Positions 25,420-31,407 are shown, counted from the stretch's first letter. The stretch is 34,384 nt of DNA from JAKOQB01 sp036824465 (GCA_036824465.1 DAITAC010000042.1:1-34384), one strand, 5' to 3'. Numbers and translations are program-made. Notes: generated by a model not told the origin, from the letters alone.

Positions 25420-25449
25420 AGACTAAGTTTTGCCGACGAGCGAGGTCAA
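25420..25449 (-). promoter_or_regulatory. Candidate promoter for the flhD-like/flhC-like/traI/traD operon
   Basis: On the minus strand, TTGACC (25449-25444) and TAGTCT (25425-25420) are separated by 18 bp. The -35 is close to consensus and the -10 is poor. Transcription would start about 95 bp upstream of the flhD-like ATG. Confidence 0.3.
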
Positions 25450-25508
25450 GGTTCGACGCCTATGCCAAATGGCGCAAGCGGGTTCACTTGCTCTGCGATG
25501 ACACGCAT

Positions 25509-25525
25509 ACCGTGACGCTCACGGT
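25509..25525. promoter_or_regulatory. Inverted repeat ACCGTGA-CGC-TCACGGT, possible operator
   Basis: Perfect 7-bp arms with a 3-bp centre lie upstream of the candidate flhD-like promoter and just before the terminator of the preceding gene. It is too short and lacks a T run for a terminator in either direction, so a repressor or activator site is more likely. Confidence 0.35.
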
Positions 25526-25550
25526 CACGAAGTACCGGAGTTCGATCCGC

Positions 25551-25582
25551 GGAAGAAAAAGAGCCCCGCGAAAGCGGGGCTT
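25551..25582 (-). terminator. Intrinsic terminator after the small gene at 25587-25823
   Basis: The stem GCCCCGC-GAAA-GCGGGGC (25563-25580, plus-strand reading) is perfect. On the minus strand it is followed by TCTTTTTCTT. It begins 5-7 bp after the stop codon of the small gene. This is the clearest terminator in the window and separates the accessory genes from the flhD-like operon. Confidence 0.9.
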
Positions 25583-25586
25583 CGGA

Positions 25587-25823
25587 TCACTGCTGTTTGT
25601 TCGCCAAGGGCAACTGTGGTGGGTCAACGACGCGCTTGGAGACGATCTTCACATCGCCGGTGCGCCGGTATTTCGTTTTGAGAATGCGACGCGCATCCCT
25701 TGCCTTGTCGGCGAAAATGATCGCGCGCTGCCGGATGGCGCAGCGCGTCCTGGTTCCAAACGCCACGAACTCGACGACAAACTCGAACGTGGGCGGACTG
25801 CTTGGGTCGTTCAGAATGAGCAT
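25587..25823 (-). CDS. Small basic protein of unknown function
   Basis: The predicted protein has 78 residues and begins MLILNDPSSPPTFEFVVEFVAFGTRTR. It is rich in Arg and Lys towards the end (RQRAIIFADKARDARRILKTKYRRTGDVKIVSKR), with no signal peptide or membrane segment. I do not recognise a family. GGAAGGGAC lies just before the ATG at 25823, and a strong terminator follows the stop, so it is very probably expressed. A 106-bp gap with a hairpin separates it from the DUF932-like gene. A nucleic-acid binding role would fit the charge but is not shown. Confidence 0.72.
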   Translation of the reverse strand: MLILNDPSSPPTFEFVVEFVAFGTRTRCAIRQRAIIFADKARDARRILKTKYRRTGDVKIVSKRVVDPPQLPLANKQQ

Positions 25824-25885
25824 GTCCCTTCCGTGCGCCGCTTATGAAAGCGCACCGGCTCCGGTTGGTTAATGGGGAAAGAGGC

Positions 25886-25915
25886 GGTGGGGCGAGCCGC
25901 GGCTCAAACCCCACC
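25886..25915 (-). terminator. Hairpin after the DUF932-like gene, weak terminator
   Basis: GGTGGGG (25886-25892) pairs with CCCCACC (25909-25915), and the loop contains the self-complementary GAGCCGCGGCTC. On the minus strand it is followed by CCTCTTTCC, a poor T run. It lies 14 bp after the stop codon at 25930, so a partial terminator or mRNA 3' stabiliser is likely. Confidence 0.5.
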
Positions 25916-25929
25916 GTCCAGATACGCGA

Positions 25930-26988
25930 CTACTCTGCTGCGACGAGATCGACGAGTTCGCCCGCCGGCGCAGTCATCAGCGACCCGGCGATTGCCTCGA
26001 GCTCCGTGGCGCGGTCGTAGTCTTCGACGCCTGCAGACATGGTGGCTACGGCGCTGGCCAGCCCGAACGCGCTCAAATCACCGCCCCGCGCCAGCGCCTC
26101 CAGAATGCTGTCGCCCTCCCGATCGCTCAACACGTACTTCTGAGCCAGGACTTCGACAACTTTCTTCACGCTGCCGATGATCGGAATCCCCAGCGAACGC
26201 TGGATCTTCTCGCCGACCACTGCCAACTGCGCCTTTGAGACGCAGTGATCGACGACATCTCTGACCTTCTTGTAGAACGCCCGGTCCTCCGCTTCAAGCG
26301 TGTCGTCCTTGAAGACGGTGAACCCCTCGTCCTCCGCATCGAGAAGCCGGCCAACGTGCTTCTTCGCGAACCCCTTGTCGGGGATGATGAATCCCGACCC
26401 AGCCTTGCTCCTGACGACCAGAGGCTGGACCGACAATGACCCGCAGCCAACTTCGCTATTCGAAACCGCAACGCCGGCCTTGATCACGTCTGCCGGCGCG
26501 ATCTCGTACGTTGTCGCCTCCGAGATCACCTTCAGGTACAGCTTCTTCTCCGTCAGGCAAGTCGAGGGGAAACTCGCGCTTGGCAATTTGCACAGCAGCG
26601 GCAGGATCGCTTCGCACAAATCGACGTTGTCTAGCCGCCGGTAACGACTCGACAGAATCGCGCGGACGTTTCCATCCAGAATGCGCACGAGCCGCTCTTC
26701 CTCGGTGGTCTGGAGCCACGTATTCACGTTCTGCTCCAAAAGGGTGCGCTGCTGACTCTCCATTCTCTGGAAGTACGCGAGCGGAATACCGAGTTTTTCC
26801 GCCAGCTGCTTGCGCGCAAGCTCGGTCGTCCCGTACTTTTCTTCGCCGCGAGGCAGATCGATGGTGATCTCGCTCACGGGACTGGCGCTGAACTTCAACA
26901 GATTCGACGGGGCTTTCAGGTCCCGCTTGCTTTCGACCTGCCGGCGAAGTTCAGCCGAAATGGCGCCAAGGGGCATTCCACTTTTCAT
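25930..26988 (-). CDS. DUF932-type plasmid/phage protein
   Basis: The protein has 352 residues. The middle region has the DUF932 pattern: LAEKLGIPLAYFQRMESQQ, LLEQNVNTWLQ, RLVRILDGNVRAILSSRYRRLDNVDLCEAILPLL, then a beta-rich part and a helical C-terminal region. DUF932 proteins are common on plasmids, ICEs and phages; the function is not established. There is no signal peptide or membrane segment. The ATG at 26988 is chosen because GGAG lies 8 bp upstream; the frame is open further upstream but crosses the hairpin-rich leader. It stands alone between two hairpin regions, so it may have its own promoter within 26989-27341. Confidence 0.8.
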   Translation of the reverse strand: MKSGMPLGAISAELRRQVESKRDLKAPSNLLKFSASPVSEITIDLPRGEEKYGTTELARKQLAEKLGIPLAYFQRMESQQRTLLEQNVNTWLQTTEEERLVRILDGNVRAILSSRYRRLDNVDLCEAILPLLCKLPSASFPSTCLTEKKLYLKVISEATTYEIAPADVIKAGVAVSNSEVGCGSLSVQPLVVRSKAGSGFIIPDKGFAKKHVGRLLDAEDEGFTVFKDDTLEAEDRAFYKKVRDVVDHCVSKAQLAVVGEKIQRSLGIPIIGSVKKVVEVLAQKYVLSDREGDSILEALARGGDLSAFGLASAVATMSAGVEDYDRATELEAIAGSLMTAPAGELVDLVAAE

Positions 26989-27105
26989 GTCATCTCCAAA
27001 TGAAAAGCGGGAACGCAGCCCCCTGTGGGGGCTATCGTCCCCGCAGGGTGTGTGAGATGCAACGCGGCACATCGCGCTGCCGTTTGAAGTGGCCATGGCC
27101 GCGAG

Positions 27106-27157
27106 GCCACGCGCCGATACGATGCTGCCTTCGGACAAACGTCCCTGGATGGTCAGC
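27106..27157 (-). repeat. Shared leader element, copy A
   Basis: It contains GCCACGC (27106-27112), GATGCTGCCT (27121-27130) and TGGTCAGC (27150-27157) in plus-strand reading. The same three blocks occur in the same order at 29856-29911, with gaps of 8/9 and 19/22 bp. GTGCCGCGT (minus strand) also recurs nearby in both (27070-27062 and 29849-29841). Confidence 0.6.
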
Positions 27158-27301
27158 GTCCAGTCAGAACAACTCAAACTCTAATAGCCCTCAACAACGA
27201 CATCAAGCGCGCGATGCTTCACCCTCGAATCGCGACCCGCATCGTCTCGATGTCACGTTCTTTGCTTCGCTTTTCGGAAGGATCTGCCGTACAGATCTCT
27301 C

Positions 27302-27333
27302 TGAAAAGCGGGACGACCTTGCGGTCGTCCCCA
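27302..27333 (-). terminator. Hairpin downstream of the primase-like gene
   Basis: GGGACGACC-TTGC-GGTCGTCCC is a perfect 9-bp stem with a 4-nt loop. On the minus strand it is followed by GCTTTTCAG, a short T run. It begins about 8 bp after the primase stop at 27342. A moderate intrinsic terminator is likely. Confidence 0.65.
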
Positions 27334-27341
27334 AAACAGAC

Positions 27342-28349
27342 CTATGCCGCTCGCTTCAGCCGACAACGCGCCAGCCAGAAGTCGGCCCAGTCCTTGTTGA
27401 CGCCGGGCGCAACGTGCACTTCAACGTCGCGCTCGATGCCGTTCTTCCGTTCTTCAGATTTCAGCCGCCGCGCGAGCGCGAAGGCTGCCGCCTGGCCGGT
27501 GAACGATGCGTCGTTGTCCGCATAGATGCGAACCTTTTTCACCGTCTCGGGCACCCACACCTGCTCCATGTTGCTAGCAGAGTAGGTGGCCCACGCCGGC
27601 TGCTTCGTCGACAAATGCACCGCCAACGCCGTTTCGATCCCCTCGGCCAGCGCCAGCACGTCTGTCGTCTCGAAGAGCCTGATGGCAGGCCCACCTGTGA
27701 AACTGTTGACGCACTTCTTCGGCGACGGCATGGGGGCCTTGCGACCCTCATGCACATACGTTCGATGCACCGTGACGGCTTCCCCATTCTGGTTCGTCAG
27801 CGGCGCGAGCATGGCGGGGAACTCCCCCATCTTCGTGGACTTCTTTGCCGCGAGATCCTTCTTTGCATACCACGCCAGCATGGGGTGGCAGCGCAGGCAG
27901 CTCGGATAAACGTCCATGCCGAGCCCCCGCGCACGCAGGTATTGATCGACCGGGTCGCCGCTGACGATCGCCTTGCTCTCCTTCCACATCGTCCTCGCCA
28001 GCCGCTTCATGAATTCATCGGATGGTCTCGTTGACGACAAGGGTGCCGTGACGCATGCAAGGCCAACCGCCTCCTGCACGCGCTTGAGCACCTCCGCGAA
28101 CCCCAAGCCCAGCACACCTTCTGCCAGCTTGAACCCGTCACCCGGCCCACAGTGACGACAGTAGTAGTTCCCGTCGTCGAACTTGTCCGTGTACTGGAAA
28201 CGGTCCGCGCCGCCACAAAGCGGACAGGGTTGGTTCTTCCCATTCACCACCCGATCGCTGACTCCCAGATGAATGAGAATCCGCGGCCAGTGTCCGTGCG
28301 CCCGTGCCTTCACATCCGCCACGAGCCTGCGGTATTCGCTGTTGTCCAT
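27342..28349 (-). CDS. Zinc-ribbon/Toprim primase-like protein (P4-type primase N-terminal arrangement)
   Basis: The protein has 335 residues. An N-terminal zinc ribbon CPLCGGADRF...YYCRHCG (Cys42, 45, 64, 67) has the layout of P4 alpha-type primases. A middle region (about 110-225) follows, then a Toprim domain with VLALAEGIETALAV (Glu236 and Glu239) and VRIYADND (Asp278 and Asp280). Such proteins make primers for plasmid replication or for the transferred strand in the recipient. There is no helicase domain. The ATG at 28349 is chosen for the GGAGG just before it. Its neighbours are unknown accessory genes; a hairpin terminator lies directly downstream. Confidence 0.9.
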   Translation of the reverse strand: MDNSEYRRLVADVKARAHGHWPRILIHLGVSDRVVNGKNQPCPLCGGADRFQYTDKFDDGNYYCRHCGPGDGFKLAEGVLGLGFAEVLKRVQEAVGLACVTAPLSSTRPSDEFMKRLARTMWKESKAIVSGDPVDQYLRARGLGMDVYPSCLRCHPMLAWYAKKDLAAKKSTKMGEFPAMLAPLTNQNGEAVTVHRTYVHEGRKAPMPSPKKCVNSFTGGPAIRLFETTDVLALAEGIETALAVHLSTKQPAWATYSASNMEQVWVPETVKKVRIYADNDASFTGQAAAFALARRLKSEERKNGIERDVEVHVAPGVNKDWADFWLARCRLKRAA

Positions 28350-28387
28350 CTCGTCCTCCAGCTCAATGTCGCTACCCGAGCACGGGC

Positions 28388-28699
28388 CTAGATCGCCTCG
28401 GTGAACAGTCGCCCGTACGCGATGCACTGGCCGAGCATCGACTGATGGAGTTCGCTTGCGGCGACGAAGTACTGCTTCGCACCCGCCGCCGATTTCGACT
28501 CCTTGACTTCGAAGCCGCAGCCGATGGTGGAGACATCAAACTCGATATCCCCATCATCGGCCCGTGCAACAAACTTCCGGCCTTGCTCACCGAGCAGGAG
28601 CTCACGCTCCTTGATCAGGTAATCAAGGTCCGCCACGGAACCCACGCGAACGTGACTTCCGAACCGGGTTGGAACCCCCGCGACACACATTCCGTACAT
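28388..28699 (-). CDS. Small protein of unknown function
   Basis: The predicted protein has 103 residues: MYGMCVAGVPTRFGSHVRVGSVADLDYLIKE at the start, then ELLLGEQGRKFVARADDGDIEFDVST and a helical end (SAAGAKQYFVAASELHQSMLGQCIAYGRLFTEAI). I do not recognise a family; there is no signal peptide or membrane segment. GGGAG precedes the start; a GTG one codon upstream (28702) would overlap the previous stop as GTGA, and the ATG at 28699 overlaps it as TGATG. The tight overlap argues that it is made together with the small membrane protein upstream. Confidence 0.72.
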   Translation of the reverse strand: MYGMCVAGVPTRFGSHVRVGSVADLDYLIKERELLLGEQGRKFVARADDGDIEFDVSTIGCGFEVKESKSAAGAKQYFVAASELHQSMLGQCIAYGRLFTEAI

Positions 28700-28977
28700 C
28701 ACTTTCTCCCGCTGAATATTGAGCAGCGAAGTGGCAATGCATCACTGCCTGTCAGATCCGTTGTCGCAACGAGACGGACGTCGTTCGAGCGCAAAGCTGC
28801 GTCCGAAGCACTCGTTGCACCCAGTGTGCGGGCGCTGTCGCACAGCGATCGAGCCGCCGTGCGTTCGACCCGCACCTTGTCGATTAGCTCTTCGTCTTCG
28901 CGGTCCCAGGATCCAACGATCCCAAAGAGCACGAGGACTGCGATGACACCGATGAAGACCTTCAGGGAGGAGTTCAT
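28699..28977 (-). CDS. Small membrane-anchored protein of unknown function
   Basis: The predicted protein has 92 residues. MNSSLKVFIGVIAVLVLFGIVGSW is a single membrane segment or uncleaved signal, followed by a charged helix (DREDEELIDKVRVERTAARSLCDSAR) and a short Ser/Leu-rich tail with two cysteines in total. GAGGTGGTCGAT precedes the ATG at 28977. It lies 10 bp after the 223-residue unknown protein and overlaps the next gene. I cannot name a family. The topology (one anchor, small domain outside) would fit an entry-exclusion or envelope protein, but that is only a guess. Confidence 0.75.
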   Translation of the reverse strand: MNSSLKVFIGVIAVLVLFGIVGSWDREDEELIDKVRVERTAARSLCDSARTLGATSASDAALRSNDVRLVATTDLTGSDALPLRCSIFSGRK

Positions 28978-28987
28978 ATCGACCACC

Positions 28988-29659
28988 TCACCCGAGCAGA
29001 GACATCTGAGTTGAAGCGCTCCGGGTCTTCGATCCCTTCGGCGTCTTCGTCTTGTCCCTGTTCCGCTCAAACCGTTCGATGAGCACCAGGGCCTGCTCCG
29101 GTTCAACGACAGCAAGCGTCTGCACAGAGCTCGGTACCTTCACCAGTCGCGAGGCGTCGAAGGCCTTCGGACGGCGCTTAAGCAATTCGTCGACTTCCTC
29201 AGGTGCATCGCGAACCAGCTGTTGGATCCAATCCGGCAACTTCTGGATTGTTCCAATGAGCCAGGGCCGAATTTCTTCAGTCAGCAATTCCCGAACGCTG
29301 TCCGCGCTGAGCTTGCCCCTCGTTGCGTCGGCAAACGAGTCCGCGTACGCACAACACACGCGCAGGCAGTTCTTGAAGCTGAATGGCTGGTCTTCCTTAT
29401 CCGGGTCGGTAAACACCCAGCGCAGGAGTTCGGCCTTTTCAGCGAGCGGCGCTTGTTGCGATGCCAGTCGCTCGAGGTCGTCCAGCAGCATGGCGTGCAG
29501 GAAAAGCACTTCTTCCTTTCGCCACGCCTCCTCGTTCCCGTCGACGTACGCCCGCAGAGCCGCTGCCTGCTCGTCGGTGAGATCTTTGAAAAGCGCTCGC
29601 TCCTCTTCTGCGATCTCGGCGCACTTCGCCGCCGCTGCAGAAAAACACTTTGTAGACAT
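28988..29659 (-). CDS. Protein of unknown function, first gene of an accessory operon
   Basis: The predicted protein has 223 residues. It is mainly helical and acidic: AEEERALFKDLTDEQAAALRAYVDGNEEAW, FLHAMLLDDLERLASQQAPLAEKAELLRWVF, PFSFKNCLRVCCAYADSFADATRGKLSADS and IRPWLIGTIQKLPDWIQQLVRDAPEEVDELLKRRP. The basic C-terminal tail is RFERNRDKTKTPKGSKTRS. There is no signal peptide or membrane segment. I do not recognise it. The ATG at 29659 has GGGGGC just before it, and this lies in the 3' arm of a GC-rich hairpin, so translation may be regulated. It heads the operon that continues with the small membrane protein, an unknown gene and the primase. Confidence 0.78.
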   Translation of the reverse strand: MSTKCFSAAAAKCAEIAEEERALFKDLTDEQAAALRAYVDGNEEAWRKEEVLFLHAMLLDDLERLASQQAPLAEKAELLRWVFTDPDKEDQPFSFKNCLRVCCAYADSFADATRGKLSADSVRELLTEEIRPWLIGTIQKLPDWIQQLVRDAPEEVDELLKRRPKAFDASRLVKVPSSVQTLAVVEPEQALVLIERFERNRDKTKTPKGSKTRSASTQMSLLG

Positions 29660-29662
29660 TTG

Positions 29663-29680
29663 GCCCCCTTTGACGGGGGC
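29663..29680 (-). promoter_or_regulatory. Hairpin that pairs the Shine-Dalgarno region of the gene at 29659
   Basis: GCCCCC-TTTGAC-GGGGGC (plus-strand reading) has perfect 6-bp arms. In the minus-strand RNA the 3' arm GGGGGC ends 3 nt before the ATG and contains the only possible Shine-Dalgarno. Opening this hairpin would be needed for translation. Confidence 0.55.
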
Positions 29681-29735
29681 GCAAATGCCCGAGGAGGGCA
29701 ACGCGCCCTCGTCGGGATGATTGGACTGGGTTCGA

Positions 29736-29753
29736 AAGCCGCGAAGGCGGCTT
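29736..29753. repeat. Hairpin in the 29.7 kb leader
   Basis: AAGCCGC-GAAG-GCGGCTT has perfect 7-bp arms and a 4-nt loop. In minus-strand RNA the loop is CUUC, with UU following the stem, so a weak attenuator is possible. Confidence 0.5.
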
Positions 29754-29779
29754 CAATGCGGTTTCCCAGGTGACCGCAG

Positions 29780-29812
29780 AGAAAACTTTCGGCGCACCGT
29801 GCGCCCCGAAAG
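29780..29812 (-). terminator. Attenuator-like hairpin in the 29.7 kb leader
   Basis: In minus-strand RNA, CTTTCGG and CGCAC pair with GTGCG and CCGAAAG, leaving a small bulge, and the stem is followed by TTTTCTCT. It lies between the candidate promoter and the coding region, so it would end some transcripts early. Confidence 0.45.
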
Positions 29813-29855
29813 CACTCTCTGGGTCAGCAAATGAAGTAGTACGCGGCACCCTGGC

Positions 29856-29911
29856 GCCACGCACGCGAGATGATGCTGCCTATTGCAGGTACTGCTAGCG
29901 TCCTGGTCAGC
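29856..29911 (-). repeat. Shared leader element, copy B
   Basis: It contains GCCACGC (29856-29862), GATGCTGCCT (29872-29881) and TGGTCAGC (29904-29911), in the same order as copy A at 27106-27157. It lies just downstream of a candidate promoter, so it would be in the leader or act as an operator. Confidence 0.6.
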
Positions 29912-29927
29912 TTGAGACGCCGACTGC

Positions 29928-29956
29928 ACCGTAATCCGGGCCCGGCGACATGTCAA
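29928..29956 (-). promoter_or_regulatory. Candidate sigma-70 promoter for the accessory operon
   Basis: On the minus strand, TTGACA (29956-29951) is a perfect -35. TACGGT (29933-29928) follows after 17 bp as a poor -10. Transcription would start about 260 bp before the gene at 29659 and pass through the hairpin leader. Confidence 0.4.
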
Positions 29957-30065
29957 CGGGTGACGCGCCGGACCCGAAAAACGGTGCTTTTAGGGCCGCC
30001 ATTTCGTGTAGCCGAAACCCCACCAGGCCAGTCACGATGGCTCCGACCCTTCGTTGGAGGCATCG

Positions 30066-30923
30066 ATGGACCAACCCGTTCAGCACCCGGCGCGTCCCCA
30101 TTTGGCGAACCAGCGCCTGCTGCGCCAAGCTGAAGAGAAGGAGCGCATCGGGCAACTCGAATGCGCATTTGTGGAGTTTCCGACTCAATTTGGCAGCTTC
30201 GAGATCAAGCGCCTCTATTCGCGCTTATTCGAGACCGCTGCCCACGAGATCTTCGTCATTTCCATCAAGAGCCGCGGCCTCGCGGTGGACAACGCCGTCG
30301 TCGATACCGCCGAGGCCGCTCTGCAGCAGCGCCTCGATGAGGCGAAGAACTGGATTTCCACGGGAACCCACGAGGCCGAGACACTCTGCACGCAAAACGG
30401 CATCAACCCGCTGCCCAGGTTTCTCGCGCCGCTGAAAGTCGAAGTCAAAGTCATTTCCCCTCTGCAGCGGGAATACCTTGAACTGATGGTCGGCGCTGAC
30501 CACTTGATCGGCCTGATCGAGATCCTCGCGATCACCGGAACGATCCAGATGCGGCGCGCCGCGCAGGAGAAGAACGCCGTTCGAGCCAAGGTGCGCAAGA
30601 TCTCTGGCTACATCCGTCTGGTACGGCAAGGGATGAACAAGGTGATCTACGAGCGCCTGCGTCTTGGTTCGCTTGAAGTCCGCAAATCACCTGGTACCGG
30701 CAAGGGCGCATCCGCTTCACACACGTTGCCCGTGGCCAACGAAGATCATGACGAGGGCCCCGATCGGAACCCGGTATCGCAAAACACCGCCTTGCAGGGG
30801 GCTCAACTCACTATGGCGCCGCTCAACGCCGGTTCCGGCGAAAGTACGGCCGCACAGGATGCCCCCGCCAAGCCATCGACAAAGCGCCCGAAGGAAGTCG
30901 TCGCGAACGCGCCGGCCGCATGA
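30066..30923 (+). CDS. Possible AcaB/DUF1845-like conjugation regulator; otherwise unknown
   Basis: The protein has 285 residues. The ATG at 30066 has GGAGG upstream. The core FGSFEIKRLYSRLFETAAHEIFVISIKS, TAEAALQQRLDEAKNWISTG, LKVEVKVISPLQREYLELMVGADHLIGLIEILAITGTIQMRRA resembles DUF1845/AcaB proteins of ICEs and IncA/C plasmids, where a V-SP-x-Y-LL-D-L...G-I pattern is typical. The last 75 residues are Pro/Ala/Ser-rich and look disordered. AcaB activates the acaDC genes, so an AcaB-like protein would fit a plasmid with FlhDC-like activators. I recognise a pattern rather than a unique motif, so the assignment is tentative. The gene is transcribed away from the transfer operons. Confidence 0.75.
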   Translation: MDQPVQHPARPHLANQRLLRQAEEKERIGQLECAFVEFPTQFGSFEIKRLYSRLFETAAHEIFVISIKSRGLAVDNAVVDTAEAALQQRLDEAKNWISTGTHEAETLCTQNGINPLPRFLAPLKVEVKVISPLQREYLELMVGADHLIGLIEILAITGTIQMRRAAQEKNAVRAKVRKISGYIRLVRQGMNKVIYERLRLGSLEVRKSPGTGKGASASHTLPVANEDHDEGPDRNPVSQNTALQGAQLTMAPLNAGSGESTAAQDAPAKPSTKRPKEVVANAPAA

Positions 30924-30942
30924 CGCGGCAGCCTGCACGCAC

Positions 30943-31155
30943 TTAACTCTTGGTCTCCGCAGCTTTGCGCTTCTTCCAGATAGCCTTCATTTTCGCGCTC
31001 AGCGCCTTCTTCTGCGCCGCCGACATCGACCTGCGCTTTGAAGGGCCCTTGCTCGCTACCGTTCCCGTTAGCGCCGCAAGCGCCTTCTTCAGGGCCTCGA
31101 GTTCGCCTTCACGCCGCTCAATCTCGCTTCTAATCGCCCGCTCTACAGCGTTCAT
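30943..31155 (-). CDS. Small basic coiled-coil protein, possible DNA-binding
   Basis: The predicted protein has 70 residues. An N-terminal coiled-coil (AVERAIRSEIERREGELEALKKALAAL) is followed by a very basic tail with RRSMSAAQKKALSAKMKAIWKKRKAA, a pattern common in small proteobacterial proteins of unknown function with histone-like tails. It has no signal peptide. The ATG at 31155 has AAAGG 8 bp upstream. The frame is open for another 36 codons upstream, but no ribosome site is seen there. It converges with the gene at 30066-30923 (19 bp apart, no terminator seen) and is divergent to the recombinase. Confidence 0.72.
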   Translation of the reverse strand: MNAVERAIRSEIERREGELEALKKALAALTGTVASKGPSKRRSMSAAQKKALSAKMKAIWKKRKAAETKS

Positions 31156-31259
31156 CGCATGCCTTTCCCGAGGACGGTGGGCAAAGAGCTTACGCGTGCT
31201 GCCATCGAGACGGAAGCGCAAGATCGGCTGCTCGAGAAGGAAGCAAACGAGTTGCTGCT

Positions 31260-31321
31260 CCATGCAGTAGGAGTTTGCTCGCCGCGCGACCGCGCGCAGC
31301 CGTCCACTGCTTGCTGCATGG
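31260..31321. repeat. Separated inverted repeat CCATGCAG / CTGCATGG
   Basis: Perfect 8-bp arms (31260-31267 and 31314-31321) are 46 bp apart, 12 bp from the larger inverted repeat at 31333-31364. They may be accessory binding sites for the recombinase or a regulator, or chance. Confidence 0.35.
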
Positions 31322-31332
31322 TCGTCTGACGC

Positions 31333-31364
31333 TTATGATTGATAACGTCCTTTATCATTCATAA
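31333..31364. repeat. dif/lox-like inverted repeat (13+6+13) upstream of the tyrosine recombinase
   Basis: TTATGATTGATAA, spacer CGTCCT, then TTATCATTCATAA. The arms match at 12 of 13 positions, the mismatch being in the middle. The inner ends read ATAA-6 bp-TTAT, as in Xer dif sites. The site is AT-rich inside GC-rich DNA and lies 43 bp before the recombinase ATG. It may be the crossover site for plasmid multimer resolution, or an operator for the recombinase gene. Confidence 0.6.
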
Positions 31365-31407
31365 TGCGAAGAGGGCCGATCGGCAACCCTGCCATGCGGC
31401 AGACCCA

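Larger units (their letters stand above)
26989..27341 (-). promoter_or_regulatory. Hairpin-rich gene-free leader upstream of the DUF932-like gene
   Basis: This 353-bp stretch has no convincing gene. On the minus strand it holds, in order, a terminator-like hairpin after the primase gene (27302-27333), a block that resembles 29856-29911 (27106-27157), GTGGCC...GGCCAC (27089-27110) and AGCCCCC-TGT-GGGGGCT (27017-27033) close to the ribosome site. I found no clear -35/-10 pair. It is probably a promoter with a structured 5' leader. Confidence 0.5.
29660..30065. promoter_or_regulatory. Divergent intergenic region with structured leader for the minus-strand operon
   Basis: This 406-bp stretch lies between the starts of the minus-strand gene at 29659 and the plus-strand gene at 30066. 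It contains a candidate minus-strand promoter (29928-29956), shared element copy B (29856-29911) and at least four hairpins, in transcription order at 29786-29812, 29736-29753, about 29690-29710 and 29663-29680. No gene is convincing here in any frame. For the plus-strand gene I see a good ribosome site but no clear promoter. Confidence 0.6.

Noticed and set aside
31159..31329. Plus-strand 56-codon frame MPFPRTVGKELT...
   Set aside because: Codon use is plausible, but it starts 4 bp from the opposite-strand gene start at 31155 and has no ribosome site.
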